64,000 bases of DNA from assembly GCA_026874595.1 (NCBI GenBank), contig CM049314.1, forward strand, positions 1,759,318 to 1,823,317, given 5' to 3'. The DNA is from Sipunculus nudus. Taxonomy: Eukaryota > Annelida > Sipuncula > Golfingiida > Sipunculidae. Numbering within the stretch: position 1 is the stretch's first letter; the number at the start of each line of letters is the position of its first letter. Of this stretch, positions 12,011-24,400 are shown in pieces. The notes under the pieces are model-generated. The model ran no database searches and was not told the DNA's origin. It saw nothing but the letters and a program-made list of their open reading frames with translations. The translations under genes were made by a program, and so were the position numbers.

Positions 12011-12020
12011 GGAGGGGGAG
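12011..12020 (+). promoter_or_regulatory. Polypurine tract (plus-strand primer site) of the Gmr1-like element
   Basis: ggagggggag directly abuts the first base of the 3' LTR (TG at 12021), the standard position for plus-strand priming. Confidence 0.85.
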
Positions 12021-12890
12021 TGTTACATGTCTCTTTTATTGTGCGCTGTTGACATTCTGATTCGTGTTTGGCTCAAGCCCTGGGCGTTGCTATGCTACAG
12101 CGTTCCTTGTTCTAGCTGGCTGGGTGCGGCCAACGTGTAAACACAGCGGTCATGCTAGTCATGGGCTTTCTCGCCTGGCTGAGCCGGGCCGGCCCACGAG
12201 TGAACCCTGATATGTAGAAACACAGCATTCGTTGTTCTAGATGTTTCCTGTATCGTTTGTACTATTGCGTTCTTTGAATTGTTCGAGAAATGGAAAGTAC
12301 TCAGCTTAGGGTGAGAAGTTATAAATAAGGGGCTGTGTTTTAGAGCCGGGAGAGAGGAGAGAAATAATTCAGCGGACACAGAAGAGTGCAAGTCAGTTGT
12401 TGACCTTTTCCGATAAGTGCGGCAGTTATAGATTTTCTTCTAAATTTGTGACGGATCTTATATAGTCTTCAGTTTGGTTTCGGGATTATAACAAGAACTT
12501 CACTTTTGGATTACAACGGATTGATTTTGGGAAAGAACTGGACTGTTATTCTCTGAAAAGATTTATGTGAACTGTGTACTGGGTTGTACGTTATAACGGA
12601 CTTGTTGTCGCTGTGACAGTGGTGGTGGTATTCAGGCACTGTTCACTTTATTTATATACTTGTATTGATTTACTGTTGTACTGTTGTTATACTGTATAAT
12701 TGTATTGTTTTAGTGTATTGTAATGTTAGGGTTGTTTTACGAATAAATAATACTTATTTGTTAACAAAAAAACACTGACTTCATTATTCATTCCCATAGT
12801 GATTGTTACCGAATCTGATTTTTGTTATCTCCATTACCAAACTTTTGTTGGTCACGACTACGTGATCTGTTGATATTAGGTTCCGTAACA
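12021..12890 (+). repeat. 3' LTR of the Gmr1-like element
   Basis: It starts TGTTAC and ends GTAACA, a perfect 6-bp terminal inverted repeat with TG...CA ends, 870 bp in all. A TATA box (tataaata, 12320-12327) and a polyadenylation signal (aataaa, 12742-12747) are conserved with the solo LTR at 22630-23385, which shares long blocks such as the cagcggtcatgctagtc region and the last 40 bases. No target-site duplication can be checked because the 5' end is lost. Confidence 0.93.
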
Positions 12891-13401
12891 TGTATATATT
12901 AACGGCACATACATCTCTGCTTTTAACAGCTAACATACGTAAGTTTTCACACAGTATATTTTCTCTCATAGTAGGTCATAGAAAGTTGTTTCGGGATCTT
13001 CTCATATGCTTTCGCCTCGTCAGACCGATCAGACCGATCTCAGAATCCTCATGTAATATAGAGTTTTCCTTTTAATATAGTTATATTAATACAGGAGGAA
13101 TCAAATTGAATATTCTGTAACAATCATGAGATTTTGCAGAGGAATACCAGAATGGTAGTCAGAATAATGCGACGTTTATGAACAGAGGTACTTCTCTTGG
13201 AGCCGATGTCAGGGCGGCGCCCGGTATGTCGACACTGATTCGTCTGGCCGGTGTGACCTACGAGGCGGCCACAATCGAAACTGTGCCTCATTAGGCAAAT
13301 GTTCTAACCACACCTACGTAGTTCCCAGCGGCACAGATTATCAACAGATTGGTGTTGAAACGTTTAGCGTGTCTCACGTTGGGGCGTATCCTCGGTTTGC
13401 G

Positions 13402-13404
<3 letters not shown>
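12891..13404. other. Non-coding; possible degenerate SINE head
   Basis: Nothing coding is seen. On the minus strand, about 13310-13255, there is a weak A-box-like tgtggttagaac and B-box-like gtttcgattg at tRNA-like spacing, which may be an old tRNA-derived SINE. The evidence is weak. Confidence 0.3.

Positions 13405-13461
<57 letters not shown>
13405..13461. repeat. (AT)n microsatellite
   Basis: Uninterrupted AT dinucleotides for about 57 bases. Confidence 0.97.
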
Positions 13462-13465
<4 letters not shown>

Positions 13466-13828
13466 CGAGACCACCTCCTTGCTACTTTCAGATTGTCATG
13501 TGATATACTCGTTTACTGCCAATAAAAGGCTGTACACAGGAGATAGGTACACGTTTTTTTTGTGTTTCGTGTAAATAATGCAATCTTTTCAATTTATGAT
13601 GAATACGAGACTTTTTAGCTGAGTAACATATATAATGTTATCGTTAGTGGAATGCCACTAGTTTTCTTAAAGGATCTTCCAGGGCTCTCGCACAGCGTAT
13701 GATTTACCATGATTAACCACAGGTCTCCCGGCAAGCTATGAATTCCTATTTGGAAAATGTCTAGCACGTTTACTTGCATCATGGCTAGGCTATGATGCAA
13801 TAGGATTTGTACGTACTGCTAGAAAAAG

Positions 13829-14950
<1,122 letters not shown>

Positions 14951-15015
<65 letters not shown>
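14951..15015. repeat. (TA)n microsatellite, right arm around the DNA transposon
   Basis: 65 bases of TA directly abutting the right inverted repeat of the element ending at 14950. Confidence 0.97.
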
Positions 15016-15017
<2 letters not shown>

Positions 15018-16340
15018 TATCTGACGTAATAAGTGACTTCCGTAATAGGCGCCCCCCCCCCCCACCCCTTTTCACTTTAAGAAAACTAAGGGATGAGCCA
15101 TCCTAACCTCACTTTTCTCCCTTGCCAATTTAACATCGGATAATGTAATGCTTTAATTTCTCCCCGCCAAACTTAAAAGTTAGCGCCGGTGTTCATTCTA
15201 TCTCCGTTACGCTTTATCATCTAATATTATTATCAGTAGTCAAGTGTATCATAGTTAACATTGACTGACCGTGTCCGTGAAGGCCGACCCTGCAGGTGGC
15301 CGTGCTGATCGGGTGACCTGAATTCAGGTATGTGGATGTATTATGCAATGAAATATATATACTTACCGTTTTTACTCGTGTACAGGACAATAAATTTTAT
15401 CCTAAAAATATTTAGCAAAGAAGGGCGGCTGTCTTATATACAGGTACAAGTTTTTCGGCGTCCTCAGGGCCACCAAGGATAATTTACGGCAATCAGCATT
15501 ATTACGTCGGTCGATCTGGACGCCGTGAATATCGGTGATCATGTCCGTATGACGGTAATATACACTCAATAAAGAACATTACAATCTTTTGTTTTTATTT
15601 GAATTTATCGTTTATACATCAAATTTACATGTGCACATAGTTAAATAATTGCTAAGAGAAGGTTTGCCCTTGCTGCATTGACACAGGGATTTTAACTGAA
15701 TCAATATATGAAAGCCCTTCTGACAGTAGAGCCATAATTTTCCGCGAACACGGACGGAATCGCTTAACTGACAGGCCGAAACGGAATTCCAAGTCCTAAA
15801 AAATATATGTTTTATTGTATTTTTTGCAAAGAAAAAATATCTTGGCAATTCACTTGAAACATGTATGCAGTGATATAACTGTCGATGCCGCTGACAGCGT
15901 GGGGGGGCTTACCCATTTGCTCACTATCCCAGAGCCCTGGGTTTATTTGTGTGTATACAGAGCTCGCGCAAGGGATGCTTGGAACTGACTTACCTACTTG
16001 GATAAATGCCGTCCAGTAGCACGTTATATGCATATTAAAACAAGGGTGATTTTTTTCATATGGTGCCGTATTTACCGCGTAAATTGTTCACGAGTCTGGC
16101 TTGCACACTGACATACACGGAGACTCGCACATGGCACTTCGATTACAATTCAACTAGTAGCGCGTTATAATCATAAATTTGAAGCGGCCTTTCCTCAGGT
16201 GACGCGAAATTCAATGTCTGCAAGCTCGTATTATTGGACTATGTCAAGAAATGAATGTATTATAACGGAACCGTGTTTCCGCGGGATATAAATATGACGA
16301 AATTCCTCCCAATTTTAAAACAAAACCCCGGATTTGGTGC
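15016..16340. other. Intergenic DNA without recognised genes
   Basis: A short C-tract lies at 15052-15063. No exon pair, domain or element end was recognised on either strand. Confidence 0.5.

Positions 16341-16385
<45 letters not shown>
16341..16385. repeat. (TA)n microsatellite
   Basis: About 43 bases of TA repeats. Confidence 0.96.
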
Positions 16386-16388
<3 letters not shown>

Positions 16389-16887
16389 GGGTAGTGAAAA
16401 GATAAAATTGTATGATCAAAAACCTCACAGGGAAAAATCTATTTCAAATCCAATTACCGCAGTCAATGTTACTAAATAGAAATAAATACGTAGACATTGA
16501 ACTTATTTTGATTAGACGAAGACTTGTGTAACCCTATGAGAGAAATAGAATAACTAAAAGATTGAAAGGAAACAGTGCAGAATGTCGTAGGATATCAGGT
16601 ACTAAGTAAAGATGTGAGGTTTCAAGCTTGGTATACTATTCGCACGTAATATTTACTGCCAAATTCAAGTAGATGAAAGCAAGAACAATCAGGTGGGGTA
16701 AGGGTGGTGGGTTATAAATTGCCAATAAATATAAAAGCATCAACTAAACAGCTAATTAGTCTTGTGAGGACAGACACCGTAATGAAGAAAAAGGAAAATA
16801 TTGAATTCGCAAGAATATACCAACACAAGAAGACTGAGTAAAATTTGAACCCTATTTTAATATTAACAGTGTTGGAGATCAAAGAAT

Positions 16888-19800
16888 GAACGAGATCCTG
16901 AACTTATTGATGACATTTTTCACCGCAAGAGGCGCCTTTGTGCCTTGTTTGTCATACTGGCTTTGTTCATCCTGTTTGTCGTCATTGGCTTGTCTGTCTT
17001 GTTGGAGGTGAGAATATGGATGTCGATTAATTCTGCAAGGATTTATAATCCGAATACTCACCTAACATTTCAACTTCTAAGTTCCGTCTGACTACCAGTA
17101 ATGAATGCAATTTTTGTAATACTTCATTCACACGATGAAACATTGTTTAACGAGATTTTTTTCCCCAATTAGTTGGATTCGTTTTCAAATTATGCAGCTA
17201 AAAGCAATAAACATGCTTTGTTTTGATCTGACTTAAAATAATATCTGTTTTTACTTCTGCTTACAGTGAGAGTTATCCCTCGGGACGCCAAGGTAGCTGA
17301 GACCGCAGACAGATTGAGTAAACTACAGCAGCAGTTAACAGAAACATGGGCGATAATACAGAATATCATCAACGGTTAGTCTGACCTGAACCTTTTTTTC
17401 CGGTAGAGGTAACCGCCTCCATTTGAAAGCTGACTTATCTGTTTATCAACCTAAGTATGATCATTACCTTCATTTGGTTTGAGACTACGTAACACTCGCT
17501 TTATTACATTTTGTATTATATTCCGCCTAGTGTGAATCTTTACAGCTATCACCTAAACACCATTCTGAACGTATCCTTCAAATATCACGTAGAATATGAA
17601 GGGTAAATGATTGCATGCCCTTTAGCCTGCAAGAAAATTAATATTATGTAACAAAATACCTTTAATAAGAATGTGTAGAACTAATTTCAAAAGGTAGACA
17701 GGGGCCCGGAGCATATGTTTTACCGGGTTCGAATAAAAAATTGAACATAATCTTATTAAATCTAATTGATTACTGGCAGCGTAAAGCAATCAATTTTTAC
17801 TTTATTTACAACCATATACCATGAAAAATCAATGGTATTTTACAAGTAGGGATAATATTCTTAAATGTAAGATAAATACTAAAAGAAACCTATCATAACT
17901 TAAAAGTAACATTTCCTGGATTTCACATAAATACATTTACTATTGATTCGCGTTATGTTATTCACGTATTCATTCTTCGACCTGTTCACTCATTCATTCT
18001 TCGATCTGTTTCACTCACGGTGCCCCTTGGTACATGTAAATTCTCTATGGTTTGAAAATGAGCCTTCTCGATTGAAGTTCAGCAAAGGTTTTTTTGATAC
18101 GGAAAATAATACCTCATGGATTATCATTCAGTGAGGGGCCGTGTAGACTATCCAGGTCTATATGCTTTAAATTAACAGTACTCGAACAAGGAATAAGTGA
18201 CACAGTTAACTATATTAGTCATTTGGTCATTTGTTTATGACTTCTTTTTTTTTAATATTCAGCTAATATTTAACTATCTGCGATGATGCTGGTTAAGATC
18301 AGTTTTTGTATTAACAATTTGACAATCTCTGCTCCAGTGACATTGTTTTTAGAACAACAGCCTGTTACAGTATTAACTTCGCTGATAATTAACAAAGGTG
18401 TATATGTTTAGGTACAGACCCGTTTTCCTCCGCGTCTTGTGTTAGCGGATCATGTCTAGCAAAAGGACGAGATAACGTCACCATGGCTACGCCGGAAGAA
18501 GCGGTGCCCAAGGTAGGCTTATTATAAAACACAGTGTGTACAATGAATTACAGCTCTTGCTCAGTGTAAACAGTGTGTCCAATGATTCACAACTCTGGCT
18601 CTGTGTACACAGTGTGTACAATGATTCACAGCTCTGGCTCTGTGTTCTCAGTGTGTAGAATAATTTACAGCTCTGGCTCTGTGTACACAGTGTGTACATT
18701 AATTTACAACTCTGGCTCTGTGTACACAGTGTGTACAATGATTTACAGCTTTGGCTCTGTGTACACAGTGTGTACAATAATTTACAGCTCTGGCTCTGTG
18801 TGCACAGTGTACACTAATTTACAGCTCTGGCTCTGTGTACACAGTGTGTACAATAATTAACAGCTCTGGCTCTGTGTACACAGTGTGTACAATGGTTTAC
18901 AGCTCTGGCTCTGTGTACACAGTGTACAATAACTTACAGCTCTGGCTCTGTGTACACAATGTGTACAATAATTTACAGCTCTGGCTCTGTGTACACAGTG
19001 TTCACAATATTTTACAGCTCTGGCTCTGTGTACACAGTGTGTACAATAGCTTACAGCTCTGGCTCTGTGTACACATTGTGTACAATTTTTAACAGCTCTG
19101 GATCTGTGTACACAGTGTGTACAAGAATTTACAGTTCTGGCTCTGTGTACACAGTGTGTACAATAATTAACAGCTCTGGCTCTGTGTACACAGTGTTTAC
19201 AATATTTTACAGCTCTGGCTCTGTGTACGCAGTGTGTACAATAATTTACAGTTCTGGCTCTGTGTACCTGATCGTTTAATAGATTCGGAAATAAAGGAAA
19301 GTATCAGCGGCGGTAAGTACATTGCGAGCTGAATATCCGAAAATGTATAATTTTATATAAGTTGTGGAAAAATCAAACTTTTAATCAGATTAAAAAGCTT
19401 GTTGTTCGCGAAGGTTTATTTCAATGCGATAGATGGCGTCATAACTCTAGCTTTGCAGTGCGACAGAAACCTTTTTTCCCACGCGTGTCCAATATGGATA
19501 AATTATATTTTAATTGCTTAAAAGATAATACACACGTTATTAATATTTAAATTACAGCGTGGACTTGTTAAATCTTAACTATCTAGTACTTACCAAGAGG
19601 GTAGGGTGGGGGCATAATATATAATAAATCCATAAGTCTACAATATATTTCTTTTACAGGAGTTGATATTGACACGGACGTCCGGACGGCTAGTGTCCAG
19701 TGGGAGGGGCCATTAGAATCAGGCTTCACTGGTTGTCTGAAGAAGCTCAGTTTGCCGCCACTACGACCATAAAACACCTGAGGCCACAGACTAATTACGC

Positions 19801-21390
19801 TGTTGAACTTTCATATCTTGACTGGTACAGGAACACACACATTAAGAACTATACGTCAAGATCGTCAGGAGAACGGAATCTCACTGTCCTGGGTACTGGA
19901 AGCGGAAGCAGATAATGGATACTTAGTTCACATCGCCCGAATCGACCCATCAAAGACAGGCGCCATCTATCGCCAGCCAAATGAAACATTTTCTTCCCTG
20001 GCCGATCTAGATCCATGCACCGCGTATATGAAGTCATTATATTCATGGTTTTATCCGATCACAAGGAAGGCATGTTTTATCGCTCAGGAATACAAACAGG
20101 TACGTTGATATTAAAAGAGATATATGTTATATTGTGTGTGCCCAGTTGTCTATAAGCACACCCATTTTCTTTACCAAGTTGTTTAAGTTAAAAGCTATAT
20201 AATCAATACAGAGCCACATATTAATAGAACCCGCACTTGACTGCACCATATACTACCTGATATTACCCCCCTCTCTCTCTTACCTATTATTTTCCAAAAG
20301 GAAAGATGGATAGAAAAAGGTATGCATTGCTCTTTAAGTATAAATATCCACTTTGTTTATAAAAGGTCATTTCTTTTACTTTAAGAGAATTTAGAATAAT
20401 TTATAATTAAAGCATGTTCCTTATAATGATTCAGGTATGTTGAATTTGGTCTCACACATTTACAGGAAATTTAAATAAAAAATTAAATGATGTGGCTATA
20501 GAAAATGAGGTTACAATATAACACTAACTGGCACATTTTCAATTTAACATTTTTTTAGCTTGTACTAAAGTGTCCTGAATAGTTGGCCCAACTATCATTT
20601 ATGGAGAATGGTCCGGTGTGTCAGCTAAACAACTAGACAACAAATCCTGTAATCAGCCGGACGAATTTCAATTTCCGGTTAGCAACAGGCCTTGTGGGAA
20701 CCAGCGCAATGAAGGGGAAGCAGTGACTTATATATCCGCCTACAGTGAAAAGCAGTCCTATCATTTAAAGCGTGGTCTTCTTTGCTATGGCAACGGTTGT
20801 CCTTACGGACCAAACCTGAAATATGATGCTTGGCGGTCAGACGTTATCCACACAGACGATCACCACACAGACGTTCACCACACAGACGTTCAAAGCATTA
20901 AACCAATCGGGGGACCAATCAGCATTCGAAATGGCTGCCGCCGACAGGTTGGGGACTGACAAAGTTTCCTCAATGGTATTTATGGACGCGCTTCCACAAG
21001 GCTTTGAATTGTATACATTTGAGTCTGGTGGTCGTTATGAATCCCATGACTGTAAATTATACAGAAACTGTACAGCTACATAAGGAAAGTCCCGCACATT
21101 TCTAACCTCGAGTTGTCAATGTGGTATTTTGTTGAAATGCTGTTCAAGTCAAATCCTCGAGATTACAACGACCAGTGGACATGGAAAGTAAACGGAGAAA
21201 CTTTACGTACGACTTCGGCTTATCTTCAAAGGTTATCATTTTGAAAACAGGGCAGGGACTTACAGATACGTGTCGCGCATGCGCATAAGCAGCAGACATT
21301 CCCACAAAAATGCCCATTTCCAAGGCTTTTTCTTTGACGATATAAACAACAAAGCATTTGAATGGTCAGATCCACAAACAGTCTGGTAGG
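16888..21390 (+). pseudogene. Type II membrane protein with fibronectin III-like domains; exons recognisable but frames broken
   Basis: Exon-like segments share one strand. 16888-17007 encodes a basic cytoplasmic end (HRKRRLC) and a ~20-residue hydrophobic membrane anchor, then donor gtgaga. 17267-17374 encodes a short coiled coil (LSKLQQQLTETWAIIQ), donor gttagt. 18412-18512 gives GTDPFSSASCVSGSCLAKG and N-V-T, donor gtaggc. 19283-19312 is a mini-exon, donor gtaagt. 19660-20099 holds two FN3-like units (SVQWEGP...; HLRPQTNYAVELSY; ENGISLSWVLEAEADNGYLV; LADLDPCTAYM), donor gtacgt. 20560-21390 holds Cys-containing sequence with a 5-residue HHTDV repeat. Some junctions fit in phase (17374 to 18412; 19312 to 19660), but exon 1 does not join exon 2, and frame changes lie within 19720, 19850 and 20940. 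The extracellular role is unknown; adhesion or receptor-like by analogy only. Confidence 0.6.
18530..19272. repeat. 39-bp minisatellite in an intron of the FN3-like gene
   Basis: About 19 units of 36-39 bp with consensus core ctctgtgtacacagtgtgta and caataatttacagctctgg. The array begins ~18 bases after the donor at 18513 and stops ~10 bases before the mini-exon at 19283. Because 39 is divisible by three, both strands give long repetitive open frames (SGSVYTVCTIIYS and its reverse); these are not read as proteins. A few 36-37-bp units shift the frame. Confidence 0.95.
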
Positions 21391-21734
21391 AGTACTTTAC
21401 CTCGTTTGAACCTTAATTACGAGACGCAGTTTTTATATTCACTGAAGAATTAAATCAATCATAAAAGATCAAACCCGCCCCATTTTGAACATAATAATAA
21501 ATGTAATATCTTTGTGGTTGAATATGTTAAGTTCGGGTCCCTACACTAAATTTCATACACGTTTGTTCTCTTACTTCATGTGCATGTTGATTTTTTAATA
21601 TTTTTTAATATACTGATATTCAATCACATCTATCAAGTAGTGTTTATTGTATATACCATATACAACATGACTTTTTCCTGATAAAAAAAAAATAATTTTA
21701 AAATGTTTGTATTAGAAAGTCTGGCCGTTTATCC

Positions 21735-22422
21735 ATAATGTCAAACATAGTTCTAAGCTTGACCCTCAAGCCTGTGATGTCACAGAGTGGCCTCATGTCA
21801 TCAGCCACTCTACAGGTTACGATGCAACAGCAACCGAACAGACCAACAACAAAACACATAGTGTTAAAGGCTCAGCAACAGCACCAGCCGAACACACCGT
21901 ATATAAATCTTTCATAGTACGGCTTATTGTAAACAAAAACTTGTTTTAACAATATCTAGCAAAATAAACGATAAATCAAACATCTTATTGTCAAAGGGAG
22001 CCTTTACATATAGTTTTAATTCATCAAGAAGGTGCAACTATTGCATTTTCTGGAATTCTAAGGCCAAAAATCCTTACCCCCGGCCCATGCCGTATTTCCA
22101 ACAATGTTTTGGATCAACACAATCAGTGAAATCGGTTTGGTCGTTCTGCATAATCCCGCTGATTAAAACACCCATGAAATAACAAATTAACAGATGGGGG
22201 GGGGGATAAAATAACTTCTTTGAGACTTTGGGAGATGTGATAATAATGTCTTTACTCACATACGTTCGTATCAGACATACAGTCGAGGGGCCAGGGGACA
22301 ATTCGCACGTTCTTGGGGTAGGCATCCATCTAAACCCGATGGGTTACTGGGGCGACGGCTGTGATTAGCTGCGCGCCAGCCTGAAGCTGAGGCTGTGGAT
22401 ATTGCTTTTGAGGCTGAGGATA
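21735..22422 (-). pseudogene. PLAC8-like (cornifelin family) pseudogene
   Basis: On the minus strand a first segment (22422-22262) begins after an acceptor catcgcag with YPQPQKQYPQPQ, as in exon 2 of the gene at 49654-52339. It has an in-frame TAG near 22330, then continues AYPKNVRIVPWPLDCMSDTNVC and ends at a donor t|gtgagt in the same position and phase as the intact paralogs. A second segment (about 21855-21735) reads GLFGCCCIVTCRVADDM, then LRVKLRTMFDI, matching exon 3. It has a deletion that removes most of the second Cys cluster, and the splice acceptor AG appears mutated. No exon 1 or exon 4 was found. It is therefore a third, dead member of the local PLAC8-like family. Confidence 0.82.
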
Positions 22423-22554
22423 CTGCGATGAAGGCAGCAGCAAAAACGCAAAAAAAATATTCATCTAAACACTTTTCAAATGAAATCGTCGCCTCCTTGA
22501 TGTCCTTTAGTTAATAGTTACCACTCTAATGAATCCAATCATATTTAAACGTCA

Positions 22555-23610
22555 GTTATAATTTATTTTTTTTTAATCTATATACCGGGGGGGGGGGCAT
22601 TTTTAGGATTGATTTTCTTGAGTTTATAGTGTTTCAGATGTCTATTTTATTGTATGGAGCGGTCTAACATGTGTATGGCAGCAAAGCCCGGCCCACGCGT
22701 GGGGTCTGACGTGTAAACACAGCGGTCATGCTAGTCTAGGGCTTTCTCGTCTGGCTGGGTGTTTAATCGGTTTAATCCGTACTGGTTGAACTCTCTCTCT
22801 CTTTTCGGTTGAAAGGTTATAAATAGGGGATGTGTTTTAGAGCCGAGAAGAGGTGAGAGAATATTCCAGCGGACAGTGGACCTTTTCCTATAAGTGCGGC
22901 AGTTATAACTTTTCTTCGAAATTTGTAACGGATTTTATGTAGTCTTCAGTTTGCCTTTCGGATCACTGCCAGGGTTTCACTTTTGGATTACAATAGATGG
23001 ATTTTGTGATTACTTTGGACTGTTATTCTCTGAGAAGATTTGTGTGGACTGTTCATCCAGCTGATATGCTTTGAAGGACTTGTCGCCGTGACAGTGGTTG
23101 TATCCAGTTACTGTGCACTTTGATTATTATGAAGTGTGATTATATTGATTTGCTGTTATACTGTTGTTGTACTGTGTAATTGTATTGATTTAGTGTATTG
23201 CAATGTTAGGGTTGTTTCAAGAATAAATTATAATTATTGGTTACCAAAAAAAACACTGACTTCTTTATTCATTCCCCTAGACATTTCACGCTGCCTAGTG
23301 TTACAGAATGTGATTTATTTTATCTCCATAACATAATTTAGGCTCGTCACGACTACGTGATCTGTTGATATTAGGTTCCGTAACAATAGTTTACTTTTTT
23401 AAATATTCCAGGGGGGCACTTTAAGGATTAATTTTCTCGAGTTTATAGTTATATCTATATTCCAGGGGGGGGGCACTTTTAGGATTGTTTTTCCTTTGTT
23501 TATTTTTATATCTATATTTTTTTGGGGGGGGGGGGGGTACCAATAGGATTGGTTTTCTTGAGTTTATATTTTATTTTTATATCTATATTCCAGGGGAGGG
23601 CCCGGGGGGG
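22555..23610. repeat. G-rich ~65-bp tandem array, interrupted by a solo LTR
   Basis: The unit runs: a T-rich part with tatatctatattcca, a run of 6-14 G, then cactttnaggattgattttct and tgagtttatag. One unit lies left of the solo LTR (22565-22629); the rest lie right of it (about 23386-23610). G-runs at 22587, 23412, 23466, 23523 and 23604 make the plus strand a candidate for G-quadruplex formation. Confidence 0.85.
22630..23385 (+). mobile_element. Solo LTR of the Gmr1-like family
   Basis: It starts TGTTTCAG and ends GTTCCGTAACA, and shares long blocks with the LTR at 12021-12890, including the TATA box (22818-22825) and the polyadenylation signal (23222-23227). It is flanked by a perfect 4-bp duplication, ATAG (22626-22629 and 23386-23389). 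No internal element sequence adjoins it, so it is most simply the product of LTR-LTR recombination. It is ~115 bp shorter than the other copy because of indels in the U3 part. Confidence 0.92.
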
Positions 23611-23632
23611 GGGGGGCGACCATGAAAAGTCT

Positions 23633-23710
23633 CACCGCCTCGACTGAGATTCGAACCCACGATCTCCCGGCTTTGAGTCCTGCGCTCTACCCCTAAGCCA
23701 CAGAAGCCGG
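23633..23710 (-). mobile_element. tRNA-derived SINE head
   Basis: On the minus strand the sequence has an A box (tggcttaggggtagagcg, rc of 23683-23700) and a B box (gggttcgaatctc, rc of 23646-23658), at tRNA spacing. The fold is tRNA-like, but no clean acceptor stem is seen and G/C tracts flank it. The region beyond 23630 (minus-strand downstream) is the likely tRNA-unrelated body. Confidence 0.6.
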
Positions 23711-24400
23711 TCGTAAGAGTTAATGTAAAAAGGGGCGAGAAGAGGGTTTTGTGAAAGGGCGGGGGGGGGGGGGGGAGGGGATTCGATACCCTTGCCCAGG
23801 AAAACAAGTGAGCCCGGAATGCTAATAAACTTACATACATTTTGCATACATTGTTGTACAGAAATCCAGGCGCTTTTTCGTATTAAGGGATTTCCAAGAT
23901 TTTTAGGTGCGCCTATCTCTAAATCCGACAAGGTATAGGTACAGTACTTTGATAGAGTACACAGGTACAGGTACTTAAAAACGTCACTGGGTACAGGTAC
24001 AGTAACAGATAATCTTGCTAAGCCGAATCAAACAACGTTTGAATTAATTATAATGGCAAACATCTAGGTATGCATCCATATGTGCATATAAATTAAAACA
24101 GAATGACTGAATATATTATTGAACAGTTTATTTAAAAATATTCGCTCCTCATAATGTCTTCAGGAAAATATATAGGATATGTCATAATAATATAGGAAGA
24201 CCTTTAATATAACAGTGAAAAATATGAAGTTTATAAATTTATAAAGATTTTTAAACAGAAAAAATAAAAAAGATCATTCACATGATCCACGGTTATAAAC
24301 ACCAGACGGTCCCTTATTTTATAGGAAGATTCTTTGGGTGACATCACCAGCGATATCACAGAGCAAACAGTTGTAATCAGACCAATGTTATTTATTATTA
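23711..24400. other. Non-coding; G-tract and ggtacaggtac-rich patch
   Basis: A G-run lies at 23761-23775. Around 23935-24010 the motif ggtacaggtac recurs in imperfect tandem (unit ~11 bp). No gene is seen. Confidence 0.45.

Larger units (their letters stand above)
7030..12890 (+). mobile_element. Gmr1-like Ty3/gypsy LTR retrotransposon, 5'-truncated and decayed
   Basis: One element read left to right: gag (7034-8160), protease (from 8600), integrase (9290-10280), reverse transcriptase (10490-11390), RNase H (11500-11889), polypurine tract (12011-12020) and 3' LTR (12021-12890). RT and integrase are of Ty3/gypsy type, but integrase lies upstream of RT. This order defines the Gmr1-like group described from deuterostomes. 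There is no 5' LTR or primer-binding site: sequence left of ~7030 shows no match to the 3' LTR, so the 5' end is lost. Frameshifts and stops break gag and pol at many points (for example a TAG at 9583-9585 inside the integrase and frame changes near 7265, 9433, 10690 and 10915), so the copy cannot encode a full polyprotein. Confidence 0.93.

Noticed and set aside
18487-19279. Long Cys/Tyr-rich open frames on both strands (about 85-109 codons)
   Set aside because: They are translations of the 39-bp tandem repeat; the same repeat is open in both directions and no start context or splice support exists.
20585-20625. YGEWSGVSA as a WSXWS box of a class I cytokine receptor
   Set aside because: Only half of the motif is present and the flanking frames are broken; not enough to call a cytokine-receptor domain.
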